47,491 nucleotides of DNA, from the NCBI GenBank assembly GCA_017553575.1, contig JAFZKQ010000113.1:1-47491 (forward strand), read 5' to 3'. The translations under genes were made by a program, and so were the position numbers. This DNA comes from Paludibacteraceae bacterium (GTDB taxonomy: Bacteria; Bacteroidota; Bacteroidia; Bacteroidales; Paludibacteraceae). Shown here one piece after another: positions 1 through 10,000 of this stretch; position 1 is the stretch's first letter, and every line of letters starts with the position of its first letter. A model generated the notes under the pieces. That model made no database searches, was not told where the DNA came from, and saw only the letters and a program-made list of their open reading frames with translations.

Positions 1-586
1 CCATATTAAAATCATGTATCGTATAATATTGCACCACTCTGTGATTCTTGGTATCACAAAAAAGGCTGTCAAAAACCGTTGAAAGGTCCAATTCCATAGG
101 GAGTTTAGATTGCACATCTCGATAAGCTTCCTTCATAACAGAAGGGAACGTAGCCAAGATCTCTTCTCGCGACATATTGTATTCATCCTTCCCATAGATG
201 AAATCCTGCAACACTCCTCCTTTGGAATCAAGATAAGAAATCTGCAAATCAAAATCAGCCCAAGTCATATACAGACGAATGTCATTCAGTTGAGCAGTCC
301 CAGCCAAATCCAACAACTCACAAAACCGCAAATATTTCTCACCCGATTTTCGAAGGTTTTCTCCATACTGTTCCCGATTCTCCGACGCCTTAAACGAATA
401 GCAAAAACGGATTCGCTTCTCTTTTCCCTTATAGAGGACAGAATCGAACATCAACTCAGTATCTCCAACAGACATAGGACACATGAGATTCATCATCGCA
501 ACCGAATTACACAAAGTTTGCTTGCTTTGCATTTCACAAGAAAGCAACATAAAAGGGCACAGCAAAAAAAATAAAAACTTACGCAT
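1..586 (-). CDS. Putative lipoprotein, partial (C-terminus beyond left edge)
   Basis: The reading frame is open from the ATG at 586 to the window edge, giving 195 residues without a stop. Residues 1-16 form a short basic then hydrophobic signal sequence ending in LLS, followed by Cys17, which fits a lipobox and predicts a lipid-anchored envelope protein. The rest is soluble-looking, with many Tyr, Glu and Lys and no motif I recognise. The start lies 11 nt after the stop of the flippase gene, so it is most likely the last visible gene of the cls-patatin-flippase operon. Its function is unknown. That it is a real gene is inferred from the tight spacing, the signal sequence and the long open frame. 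Confidence 0.65.
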   Translation of the reverse strand, partial: MRKFLFFLLCPFMLLSCEMQSKQTLCNSVAMMNLMCPMSVGDTELMFDSVLYKGKEKRIRFCYSFKASENREQYGENLRKSGEKYLRFCELLDLAGTAQLNDIRLYMTWADFDLQISYLDSKGGVLQDFIYGKDEYNMSREEILATFPSVMKEAYRDVQSKLPMELDLSTVFDSLFCDTKNHRVVQYYTIHDFNM

Positions 587-597
587 AAAATTATCTG

Positions 598-2040
598 TTA
601 ATCATTAGATTTCTTTTTCTTCATCACTTCCAAGACCTCATCAAAGACCTTTGAGCCCAACAAATAAAGAGCCAAGCAATAGAACAAGCCTCCCATCAAA
701 AGTTGCAAAGCCGCCGTTGGATAAAGCCCCAATCCCATCATCGGAACGAAATACATAACCACCGACATCAAGATGGCCAGCACCGCATAAGGGAGAATAT
801 CCTTCAACTGCATCCAAACGCCATAAGGCAATATTCGGCTCACATAAAAGGCACTAATAAAATAGGCCACCAAATAGGTCAATGAATAGCTAATCAACAT
901 GTTGGTGATACTATCCAAACAAAAGAGCAAGGTGACCAACACCAAGGCATTACGCACCATCTCCAACAGAAAAGAACGCTTGGGGTATCCCTTGATGGTA
1001 TTCAACGAGAGATTCATGGAATGGAGCGGGATAAGTATGGCCGCAAAACACAATATCCTAAAATAGGGAACAATCGGCAACCACTTGTCCGTAAGAACAA
1101 TAGAGACCAAATTATCAAAGGCCACAAAGAGTCCCATCATGACAGGGAAGATGCAAAAGGCCGTCACACGCATCAACTTCCGAAAGTAGGACAACTGCTT
1201 GCTCTCGTCATGGTTCAGGCTCGACAAGACGGGATAAGCAACGCCCGAAATGGTGCCGGAAACCACAGAACTCGGTATCTGATGGAACTTGAACGCCTGC
1301 GAATAGTAACCCAAATCTTGTCGCTGGAAATTATGGCCAATCACCAGATTGTAGACATACTTCACCACCGTGCCCAACATACCCGAAAGAATCAGCGAGA
1401 AACTGAAAGCGAACAATTCCCGTATCACCTTGAAATCAACTTGGCAGACGGGCTTCCAAGAACTCAAAATCCACAAGAAGAGGGACTTGAATCCGACTTG
1501 CATCAGAATCTGCGCCGCCAAAGCCCAATAACCGAAATCCAATTGCACCATCCCCACCGTGACAATACCCGAAACAACTGCCGAGATGAGACTGGACAGG
1601 GATAAAACCTTGAATTCCATCCGTTTCGTCAAGACAATCGTCTGGACAATCCCGACGGAATTAAGGATAATCGCCAAAAACAACAATCGAGAGAGCCAAA
1701 GCAACTCCGGCATATTGAAATAGTCGGAGATATAGGGCGCCGAAACAAAGAGGAGACCATAAATCAACAAACTCAGAAGCAAATTGAAAAAGAAGACGGC
1801 CATATACTCCGCATCGGTATTGTTCTCCCGACGAACCATAGCCGAAGTGAAGCCACTCTCGACCAAGATGTTGGACAATGCCGTAAAGATGGCCAGCGCA
1901 CCCAACAAACCGAAATCATCCGGACTAAGGCAACGGGCCGTAATCAAGCCGACCAACAAGGCCACCGCCTGAAAACCGATTTTATCCAAGGCATTCCAAA
2001 CGATGGAACGCTTCGTCTGCCGTTTCAAATCCTCGCCCAT
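598..2040 (-). CDS. Wzx-type oligosaccharide flippase (polysaccharide biosynthesis protein)
   Basis: This 480-residue polytopic membrane protein has about 12-14 hydrophobic segments and belongs to the polysaccharide transporter (PST, COG2244) branch of the MOP superfamily. The N-terminal part, with LSPDDFGLLGALAIF followed by a SGFTSAMVRR segment, is characteristic of Wzx/TuaB-like flippases. These move undecaprenyl-linked sugar repeat units across the inner membrane. The C-terminus ends in a lysine-rich cytoplasmic tail. It starts 13 nt after the stop of the patatin gene and is followed 11 nt later by a lipoprotein gene. No glycosyltransferase cluster is next to it in the window, so the transported glycan cannot be named; O-antigen, capsule or another exported glycan are all possible. 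Confidence 0.85.
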   Translation of the reverse strand: MGEDLKRQTKRSIVWNALDKIGFQAVALLVGLITARCLSPDDFGLLGALAIFTALSNILVESGFTSAMVRRENNTDAEYMAVFFFNLLLSLLIYGLLFVSAPYISDYFNMPELLWLSRLLFLAIILNSVGIVQTIVLTKRMEFKVLSLSSLISAVVSGIVTVGMVQLDFGYWALAAQILMQVGFKSLFLWILSSWKPVCQVDFKVIRELFAFSFSLILSGMLGTVVKYVYNLVIGHNFQRQDLGYYSQAFKFHQIPSSVVSGTISGVAYPVLSSLNHDESKQLSYFRKLMRVTAFCIFPVMMGLFVAFDNLVSIVLTDKWLPIVPYFRILCFAAILIPLHSMNLSLNTIKGYPKRSFLLEMVRNALVLVTLLFCLDSITNMLISYSLTYLVAYFISAFYVSRILPYGVWMQLKDILPYAVLAILMSVVMYFVPMMGLGLYPTAALQLLMGGLFYCLALYLLGSKVFDEVLEVMKKKKSND

Positions 2041-2053
2041 AGAAAAAACGGCA

Positions 2054-4312
2054 TCAGAAGTTGAATCCTAAACTAATATAGAAGTCCAATTGCGATGACC
2101 AGTCGGAATAGTAGAGGGAAGCCTCCAACGGACCGAACAACGAATCGTATCCATAACCCAAGCTGACACCCTTCAACGGATCCTTATCGAAAAGGTCTGG
2201 CCACTCATCACCCGTGAAAGCGGCATTGCCCGCAAGCGTGAAGTAATGGTTCTTCATCACACGCTGACGCAGATCCAAGCGAAGCACACCCACCGCATCT
2301 TCGACAAACTCCATATAACCTAATCCGACAAAAGGAATCTGCATAGGCGTATATCGTCCTTGGGTATAGCCACCCACCACATTCTGGTAAGGATATGGCG
2401 TATCTTCATCGCTAAAAATATATCGGCTCGCCAACGAAGGAATCACTGCAAAGCGGGAAGAGACCGGAATGACACGCTTACAATTGAACGAGAAATCCAC
2501 CAAAGGAGCATTGCCTCCATACGTCAACATATTATCCGTAAGCAAAGAGATGTTACCAGTCAGACCCATACCCTTGGAAGGGAAACTACGCTTGTTAAAG
2601 AGATTCAAATCCATGCCGAAGAAATAGGAGACATAGCCCTGCGACTCCACCGCCGTACGCTCACTCTCTTCATTCGGATTGACCAAGAAATCATTGAAAT
2701 TAAAGTACTCGTAACGAATACCCGCCTGCATCTTCATCTGTTGGAAGACTACATCATAGAGCGAAATCTCACCCAAATGGTAACGATAGGTCTCGTTATA
2801 CAAACGCTCCGCCTGCCGATAGACGTTGACATCGTTGTGCTGGAACATGTAGGCGAAGTTCACTCCGGCAAAATTCCACGACTTGACCGAATAATCAGCA
2901 CGAATTAGGGAACGATTACCCAATCGACCCGTCACCGAAAATTGGGATGGAACCGGCAAATCCAATTGGTAGGTCAAGTTGGCCAAGACAGCCACCTTCT
3001 CCTCCGTATCATAACGCAAGCCCAAATTGAACGAGTTATTTTTCTTCTCTTGCAAAACGAAATCCAACTCATATCCATCCTGCGAATATTTCATATCATA
3101 ATTAACTGACCTATAGTCAAGTGTTCCGTTCAAGTAGGAGACGATATCCTTAATGCGACCCAATGTGATGGAAGAGAGTTCGTTCGACTTCAACTTATAT
3201 TTGTGCATAAGCCTACGCTCATCCACCTTGTCGATACCCAAGAAACGGACGTTCTTCAAAAGCAACGTATCCTTATCCGTCAACATCTGGAACTCCATCG
3301 GAGTTGGCATCTCATACGACTCATCCAATCCAAGTTTCTTTCTCAAGGCCAAGAGGTCCTCCCAATGCTCCTTCGCTGCGACCGCGCCACGGGCTACCAA
3401 GGAATCGACTCCCTCCTTCGAGAAACTGGCAGAAGAGTAGCCGTCGACATTCACCTTAATATAGACATCCGTCTTGGCCACATTATCCTCATGCTTGGCC
3501 TTACATGCCAAAGAGACAATCTGATCCACAATCGAAGCCACGTTCTTTATCTCCTCCTCCTTCAACAGTTCGTCGCCGACATCCACACCGATGACAAAAT
3601 CCGCGCCCATCTGCTTCGCCACATCCACAGGGAAGTTGTTTCGCATACCGCCATCCACCAAGACCATTCCGTCCATACGAATCGGACTGAAAACGCCTGG
3701 AACCGCCATACTGGAACGCATCGCCTTATAAAGAACACCGCTATGGAAGACCACCTCGTCACCATTCACCACATTGAAGGCAACACAAGCATACTTACGC
3801 TTAAAGTTATTGAAATCAAGGGAATCGTGATATCCGAACGTCAACTCCGCAATCAAGTTCGTCACATTTTGTCCCTGGAAGATACCTCCACTCAAAATAT
3901 CCTTTCCCTTCTTACCAAACGGCAAAGAGAGCAAGAACTTCTCCGACCGACGTTTCTTATCATACGATTGGTCATAACGGGAGACATCATCCTTGATATA
4001 ATACATCCAATCCAAGGAACAGATCAAACTATCCAATTGGTCTGTCGTATATCCAATGGAATAAAGTCCTCCTACCAAAGCACCCATACTCGTTCCTACC
4101 ACGATATCAACAGGGATGCCGGCCTTCTCTATCTCCTTCAAGACCGCAACGTGAGCGACACCTTTTGCGCCACCGCCACTCAAGACAACAGCGACCTTCT
4201 TCCTATCCGTAGACGACTTTACATTTGCAACGCTATCTACCTGAGCATACGAGAAAACGCTACAAAAAAACACCAAAAACGATAACACTATCCTTTTCAT
4301 AACATTCACCAT
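2054..4312 (-). CDS. Patatin-like phospholipase fused to an outer-membrane beta-barrel
   Basis: A signal peptide (about residues 1-24, ending SYAQ) precedes a patatin domain at about 38-330. It has the oxyanion-hole motif GGGAKG (46-51), the nucleophile elbow GTSMG (73-77, Ser75) and the catalytic Asp in DGG (220-222), so the Ser-Asp dyad is intact. A POTRA-like segment follows (about 350-430), then a Tyr/Phe-rich beta-barrel of about 320 residues ending in the C-terminal aromatic expected of outer-membrane proteins. This matches the PlpD/type Vd-like patatin-BamA architecture, with the lipase on the periplasmic or surface side of the outer membrane. The start at 4312 lies 4 nt after the cls stop; a second in-frame ATG at 4300 (MKRIV) would give an equally good signal peptide. 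Phospholipid or lysophospholipid hydrolysis is the family expectation; the substrate is not known. Confidence 0.9.
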   Translation of the reverse strand: MVNVMKRIVLSFLVFFCSVFSYAQVDSVANVKSSTDRKKVAVVLSGGGAKGVAHVAVLKEIEKAGIPVDIVVGTSMGALVGGLYSIGYTTDQLDSLICSLDWMYYIKDDVSRYDQSYDKKRRSEKFLLSLPFGKKGKDILSGGIFQGQNVTNLIAELTFGYHDSLDFNNFKRKYACVAFNVVNGDEVVFHSGVLYKAMRSSMAVPGVFSPIRMDGMVLVDGGMRNNFPVDVAKQMGADFVIGVDVGDELLKEEEIKNVASIVDQIVSLACKAKHEDNVAKTDVYIKVNVDGYSSASFSKEGVDSLVARGAVAAKEHWEDLLALRKKLGLDESYEMPTPMEFQMLTDKDTLLLKNVRFLGIDKVDERRLMHKYKLKSNELSSITLGRIKDIVSYLNGTLDYRSVNYDMKYSQDGYELDFVLQEKKNNSFNLGLRYDTEEKVAVLANLTYQLDLPVPSQFSVTGRLGNRSLIRADYSVKSWNFAGVNFAYMFQHNDVNVYRQAERLYNETYRYHLGEISLYDVVFQQMKMQAGIRYEYFNFNDFLVNPNEESERTAVESQGYVSYFFGMDLNLFNKRSFPSKGMGLTGNISLLTDNMLTYGGNAPLVDFSFNCKRVIPVSSRFAVIPSLASRYIFSDEDTPYPYQNVVGGYTQGRYTPMQIPFVGLGYMEFVEDAVGVLRLDLRQRVMKNHYFTLAGNAAFTGDEWPDLFDKDPLKGVSLGYGYDSLFGPLEASLYYSDWSSQLDFYISLGFNF

Positions 4313-4316
4313 AACA

Positions 4317-5744
4317 TCATAAGACGGGGCTAAACAGACGAGCCACCGACTCTTTTACCTTTTGCGATATAGGACGTTTCTCCCAATCCGCCTTGTTCAC
4401 CTCTTCGGAATTGGCTCTGTCCTCTTCAAACAATTGCCTCATCTTCACGGCTATATTCGGATCATACATCAAGACATTCGCCTCAAAATTCTGTTCAAAA
4501 CTGCGGACATCCATGTTGGCCGTACCGACAGTCGAAATCTCATCGTCAATCACAATCGTCTTGCTATGAACAAATCCCTTCTTATAGAAATAAATCTTCA
4601 CTCCCGCCTTAAACATCTCATTCAGATAGGAATAAGAACCAATAAGCGTAAACTTAGCATCGGCTCTTTCCGGCAAAATGACCTGCACATCCGTACCACT
4701 CAAGGCCGCATTCTGCAAGGCCGTGACAATACTGTCGTTCGGCAAGAAATAAGGAGTCTCGATATAAATATAGCGGCGAGCCTGAACAATGGCGGTGAAA
4801 TACATCTGCATGATGCTATTCCATACCGTATCAGGACCACTCGTAACCATCTGCAACAAGGTCTTACCCTTCGCCTCCGGCATTGGGAAGAAATTCGGAT
4901 CGGAAATCAACTTACGATCCACAAAATACCAGTCGGACAAGAACGTCTTCTGTAAACCGGCCACACCGCTTCCTTCAATACGAAGATGCGAATCGCGCCA
5001 TGGACCCCACTTCACGCCTTGGACATAACGATCGGCAATGTTCATTCCTCCCGTAAAGCCGACGCGACCGTCCACCACCAAAATTTTCCTATGGTTTCGA
5101 TAGTTCACCTTACTGCTCAAGAAAGGCAAACCGACCTTCAAGAAACACTCCAAACGAATGCCGGCCGCACGCATCTCAGCGATAGCGCTCTTCTTCATCT
5201 GCCAACTGCCCACATCATCAATGATCACACGCACAGCGACACCTTGCTTTACCTTACGCAACAAGATGTCAATCACCTTACTACCGATCTCGTCGGCAAG
5301 AAAGATGTAATACTCCAAATGGATATGGTGTTGGGCAGATTCCAAGGCCACGAAAATATCCTCAAAAAGGGTCTTTCCATCCGTATAGAGACGCACGTCA
5401 TTATTCGGATAGGCTTCTGCATCACAACTATTCATGAGCAACGTCGCCAAATTCCGATGTTCCTCCGGCAAGACATCCGTAGAAACTCTTTTGATGTCCT
5501 CCACGGTATAAGAATAACCTTTCAGTTTCTGCAAACTGCGCCGAGAAATGACGAATTGCTTCCTAAGGTTTTTCCCGAAAAAGATATAAAATATAAAACC
5601 GACAATAGGCACCAATATCAAAACGACAATCCACGCAATGGATTTAACAGGATTCCTGTTCTCCATCAACAGCATGATGACCGTCGTCAATATCGTGTAA
5701 ATATAGACAATCGCTATAATAAATGTGGTTATCTCCCAAAGCAT
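4317..5744 (-). CDS. cls: Cardiolipin synthase (phospholipase D family)
   Basis: At 475 residues this is the usual length for bacterial Cls. Two N-terminal membrane helices (about residues 3-25 and 35-56) are followed by two phospholipase D domains. Each has a full HKD motif: HRKILVVDGRVGFTGG near residue 215 and HSKTIVIDDEISTVGTANMD near 395. The enzyme condenses two phosphatidylglycerol molecules into cardiolipin at the inner membrane. It appears to be the first gene of the cls-patatin-flippase-lipoprotein operon: 203 nt of non-coding DNA lie upstream and only 4 nt separate it from the patatin gene. Placing a phospholipid-making enzyme next to a phospholipid-cleaving one suggests envelope lipid homeostasis, which is inference. 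Confidence 0.93.
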   Translation of the reverse strand: MLWEITTFIIAIVYIYTILTTVIMLLMENRNPVKSIAWIVVLILVPIVGFIFYIFFGKNLRKQFVISRRSLQKLKGYSYTVEDIKRVSTDVLPEEHRNLATLLMNSCDAEAYPNNDVRLYTDGKTLFEDIFVALESAQHHIHLEYYIFLADEIGSKVIDILLRKVKQGVAVRVIIDDVGSWQMKKSAIAEMRAAGIRLECFLKVGLPFLSSKVNYRNHRKILVVDGRVGFTGGMNIADRYVQGVKWGPWRDSHLRIEGSGVAGLQKTFLSDWYFVDRKLISDPNFFPMPEAKGKTLLQMVTSGPDTVWNSIMQMYFTAIVQARRYIYIETPYFLPNDSIVTALQNAALSGTDVQVILPERADAKFTLIGSYSYLNEMFKAGVKIYFYKKGFVHSKTIVIDDEISTVGTANMDVRSFEQNFEANVLMYDPNIAVKMRQLFEEDRANSEEVNKADWEKRPISQKVKESVARLFSPVL

Positions 5745-5867
5745 CCTTAAAAACTCAGAAATTTAACTCAAGCAGAACATTTCTGCCATTCCTACACGCC
5801 ACGGCTAAAAAACGCCCTAATTGAGTTCAAAACATCACGCGGAACGTTACATACCGCATTTTATTGG

Positions 5868-5876
5868 GTAAAGATA
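5868..5876 (-). promoter_or_regulatory. Probable -7 box for the cls operon
   Basis: Read on the minus strand this is TATCTTTAC, one base off the Bacteroidota TAnnTTTG consensus. It would give a leader of about 115 nt before cls. That leader contains a perfect short hairpin GCAGAA-CAT-TTCTGC at about 5773-5787 of unknown role. Confidence 0.4.
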
Positions 5877-5947
5877 GATATTTTTATGCACATTTTAAGC
5901 ATATCTAAGGAATATTTACACTTGGAAGCGGGTTCTGAACAACTTTA

Positions 5948-7000
5948 TCAGAAATTTCTCCTGACTTGCAGCGAATGTCCTCCAACAAAACGTTCCTCGA
6001 CCAAGGTTCCTGCTAAGGACGGAGCCTCAACGCCCGACTTAACCACCAAGTCCATCGCTGTCTCCACCCGCATCTCATCCCACAAATTGGACTCCAGGAA
6101 GGAATGAAGCAAAGCCGCCCCACCCTCCACAATCACGGATTGCAGATTCAGTTCATACAAAGAGGACAACAAAGAGGCCACTACCACCCTGCCCTCCGCA
6201 TCAAACTCCACCTCCCTATATTCGACCGCAGGATGAGAGATCAATGGCTTTTTCTGGGTCAAGACAACCGTGCGCGCAGTTCCATCATAGAGCTTATAGT
6301 TTTGAGGCACCTTCAACGTCCTATCCAAAAGGATACGGACAGGATTCCGACCGGCCCAATGGCGGACCGTAAGCGAAGGATTGTCCAACAATGCCGTACG
6401 CGTACCCACCAAGATAGCACTCTCTTCCGAACGCAGTTTATGGACCAAGATGGCCGATTGAGGATTGGAAATCAGCAAAGGAGGAACATCCGCAGAATCT
6501 CGACAAACATCCAAGAAAGAGTCAGCACTCTGCGCCCATTTCAGTATGACATAGGGACGTTTTTTTGTATGGAACGTGAAGAAGCGACGATTCAGTTCCC
6601 AACCTTGTTCGGCCAAGAGACCCTCCGTCACCTTCACACCATGATCTCGCAGCAAGCGGATGCCTCGCCCACTCACCTCCGGGAAGGGATCGACATTGGC
6701 GACGACCACCTCCGGAATGCCTTTGTCCAATATCAAGTTGGCACAAGGCGGAGTCTTTCCATAATGGGAACACGGCTCGAGGCTCACATAGATCACCGAA
6801 CGTTTCAACAATTCGGGATCACGCACGGAAGCCACCGCATTGACCTCCGCATGCGCCTCACCGCATTTGCGATGATACCCCTCTCCGATAATTTTCCCGT
6901 CACAGACAATCACCGCACCCACCATCGGATTAGGTGCTACGTTTCCCTTTCCTCGGCGCGCCAACTCGAAGCAACGCCACATATATTTTTCTTCAATCAT
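5948..7000 (-). CDS. ribD: Bifunctional riboflavin biosynthesis deaminase/reductase
   Basis: This 350-residue protein has the RibD two-domain layout. The N-terminal deaminase has the zinc site HAE (His50, Glu52), Cys77 in the PCSHYGKTPPC motif, and Cys86. The C-terminal half (about 150-345) is the NADPH-dependent reductase domain. It catalyses deamination of diaminohydroxy-phosphoribosylaminopyrimidine and then reduction of the ribosyl side chain, steps two and three of riboflavin synthesis in the cytoplasm. The ATG at 7000 begins 13 nt after the stop of the DUF2339 gene, so the two are probably co-transcribed. No other rib gene is in the window, so this copy stands apart from any riboflavin cluster, and I see no FMN riboswitch. 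Confidence 0.93.
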   Translation of the reverse strand: MIEEKYMWRCFELARRGKGNVAPNPMVGAVIVCDGKIIGEGYHRKCGEAHAEVNAVASVRDPELLKRSVIYVSLEPCSHYGKTPPCANLILDKGIPEVVVANVDPFPEVSGRGIRLLRDHGVKVTEGLLAEQGWELNRRFFTFHTKKRPYVILKWAQSADSFLDVCRDSADVPPLLISNPQSAILVHKLRSEESAILVGTRTALLDNPSLTVRHWAGRNPVRILLDRTLKVPQNYKLYDGTARTVVLTQKKPLISHPAVEYREVEFDAEGRVVVASLLSSLYELNLQSVIVEGGAALLHSFLESNLWDEMRVETAMDLVVKSGVEAPSLAGTLVEERFVGGHSLQVRRNF

Positions 7001-7013
7001 ACTGACTTATCTA

Positions 7014-10000
7014 TCAACCCTTCTGATTATCATCCTGTTTATCATCGACATCTGTAGAGGACTTACCCTCTTCGACAGGGGTCATCTCCTCCTGCTGTTT
7101 CTTGGCAATCTTCTGATAGAAGAACGAAGAGACCAAAAGCAAAACACCCAACGAAACAAAGACAATCGTCTTTGACAACGTATCGAGATGGCTAAGGTCA
7201 TAGAAGAACAACTTAACCAGAATAACGCCGAACAAAATAAAACCAGCTATGCGGAGATGCTTCATCTGTCGGAACAAGCCGAAATAGATGAGGAACATCG
7301 AACAACAGCCCCAGAAAATAGACAAAGCCAATTTATACGATTCGTTGTAATGTAACAAATCAAAGATATTGAACAATTCGCTGGTTCCAATCACAAGTCC
7401 GAGCAAAACCAAAGAGATATCATAATAAACAACCTTTTCTCCCTTAGACAAGCCGAAATCACAATAAGGAGAATTTCGATAATAGACGAGTAGGGCTATA
7501 GCCACGGCAAAGGCTAAGAAGGACAGGTATCGAATCAATAGATAATAACCTATACTACCATTCTCCGCCATCATAAATAGAGTGCGAAGAGAACCCAACT
7601 CATTCAAGCCATAAGAGGCGAAAGCTACCAAAGCAATCGCCATCACAATAAAATCGAATTTAGCCAACATCTTGAGTCCTTGTCTGGATGCCCAATAGGA
7701 AACGGCAGCAAAGAAGACCATGACGAAATCACAGGAATAAATAAAATCCTCATCCGTCCATTCAACCAACAACCGAACCACGAAGCAAGCGAACGTCACC
7801 GAGATCAAGCAACGGAGGACTCCGGCCATTATTTTCGAATAAGAGACTTCATATCTCTGGTTGATCCACAAAAGAGCAAAGAGCGACGCCACAAAGAGAA
7901 GCATCATTGAAATCGAAGAGAAACACCTTCCCTCAAAACTCATACAGAGGCCACAATACCACAACATCAACAACATGAAGCAAAGAGGCACCAAAGCTTT
8001 TTCGTAGAAAGGATTCTTATAGTACCTGCCGATAAAGAAGAAGGCCAAAACCTCCAACGTCCAAAGAGTAGCCGAATTATTAACCACGAAGTGTTCAAAT
8101 GGAATTGTCACCACCACACAAGCATAGGCCACCGCATAGATGAGAAGTATACGTACACAAGACGAGAATTCCTTCCATGCATTAACTTCCTTACATGGAA
8201 TCTTCCAATCCGTAAGAACCACTGCAACCAAAGACAACACAAAAGGAATCACAGCGGGCAAAACATCTTTGTAAAAGATCAACCATTCTCCCTCTTCATC
8301 GAAAGAGACAACATCCAGCGCCTCATGCAACACATAAACACTGAGCAACGACGAAAGGACAATCAATCCATAAGCGGCTTTTTCGAAAAGGAAATTCTCC
8401 TTTTTCCTTGCAAAGAAGAACAGTACCGCAAATTCAAGCGACAACAGGAGCGTTATCCATGGTTGCGTGAAATGTACGAAGATCGCAAGTGTCAAGACAG
8501 ACAAGAAAGAGACTCCGAAAAGAGTCGACTGCTTCTCATCCTTCTCTTCCGCAGGATAACGATTGTCGATCCAAAGGATAGCGGCCAAAGCCACCAAAGA
8601 GAGAATCGTCGTCACCCATGGCAAAACAACGCCCTGTTCGGAATGAGGATGGACATCCCAAGTACTTCGCCACTCGGAGAAGAGCATCGCCAAGTCAGAG
8701 AACAGTTTGGAATTAGCCCCATCCGGATTACCCCAATCAGCCATCAAACTCACCATGGCCAAAAGCAACACAGGATAGCTCATCTTCTCGTAAAAAGATT
8801 TCTTCTTCGTTCGGGCCACCCAGAAAAGAGCCAACGCCTCCATCATCCAGAAAATCGTAATCCAATGACCGCTTGTCGCAATTGCAATGGAGACCGTGAT
8901 AAAGGTCACGCTCAAGGCCAAAATCAATCGTTGCAACGCATCATCCACCAACTGTTTCTTATAGAGGAGATAGGAGACACCGCAATGAATCAACGCATTA
9001 AAGAGGGAGAAGAGAGGCAACGAAATAACCATCTCCTCATGATTATAAATCAAATTATACCCTAAGGCAAAAAAGAAGAACGAATTGGACAAGAGGAAGA
9101 TAATATCGAATCGAACAAACTCAAAGTCTTTCCGCACCTTGTAAACCAACGTAGAGACGTAGAAAATGGCGAAAAGGGCAAATATCAAAGCCAACAAGCC
9201 ATAACAATCAGACAATGCATCCCACGAAGTAAGTCGATAAGAGATAACCGTTATCAACCAAGAAGAGACGAAGGCGACAGCAAAGAGTTTTTGCCAATAT
9301 TTCTTTATCGAAATCACCAATATTCCACTATCAATCAACACGATATAAGTCAATAAGGTCAAAACGGAGCCACTGCCGTCACTCAACAAGAATGGGATGA
9401 CGTAGGCGCCCACCTGCCCGATAATAGCAACCACCTCCATATCGTACCACCAGGCCGTAAAGACAGAGAAGGCGGTTATCAAGACCATCATGACAAAAGC
9501 CAACGGCTTCGGTATCATGCTATAGAAATCGTATGCGAAATAGGTCATGAAATAGAGTATGGCCGAGGAGCCACTCGAAAGAATCGCACTAAATTTCTTG
9601 TAATCCTTCTTGAGTTTCCAGGCCACACCTTGCAATGCCAAACCTAACACCGTGCCGAGGATGATTCGAACCGTAGGACTCAACATTTCATGGTCGATTG
9701 CATACTTTCCACCGATAGCGACACCAATCAAGAGAATCAATATACCCAACTTGCTGATGAGGTTCTCGCCAATAAATTTTTCCCAATCCACAGTTGGGAA
9801 ATAGCTCTCTTGGGGAGCCTTAGGCTTCGGAGGTACCGGCTTCGAAACAGGAGTCTCAACGACAGGCTTCTCCTCCACAATCTTCGTCTCCGTTTTCTCT
9901 TCCGGCTCTGCGACAGGAGCCTCGACACGATCAACCACAACCTCCTCTTTTTTGTCAACCAAAGGAACGGAGGGTTGAGTCACTGCTTCAACGATAGGCT

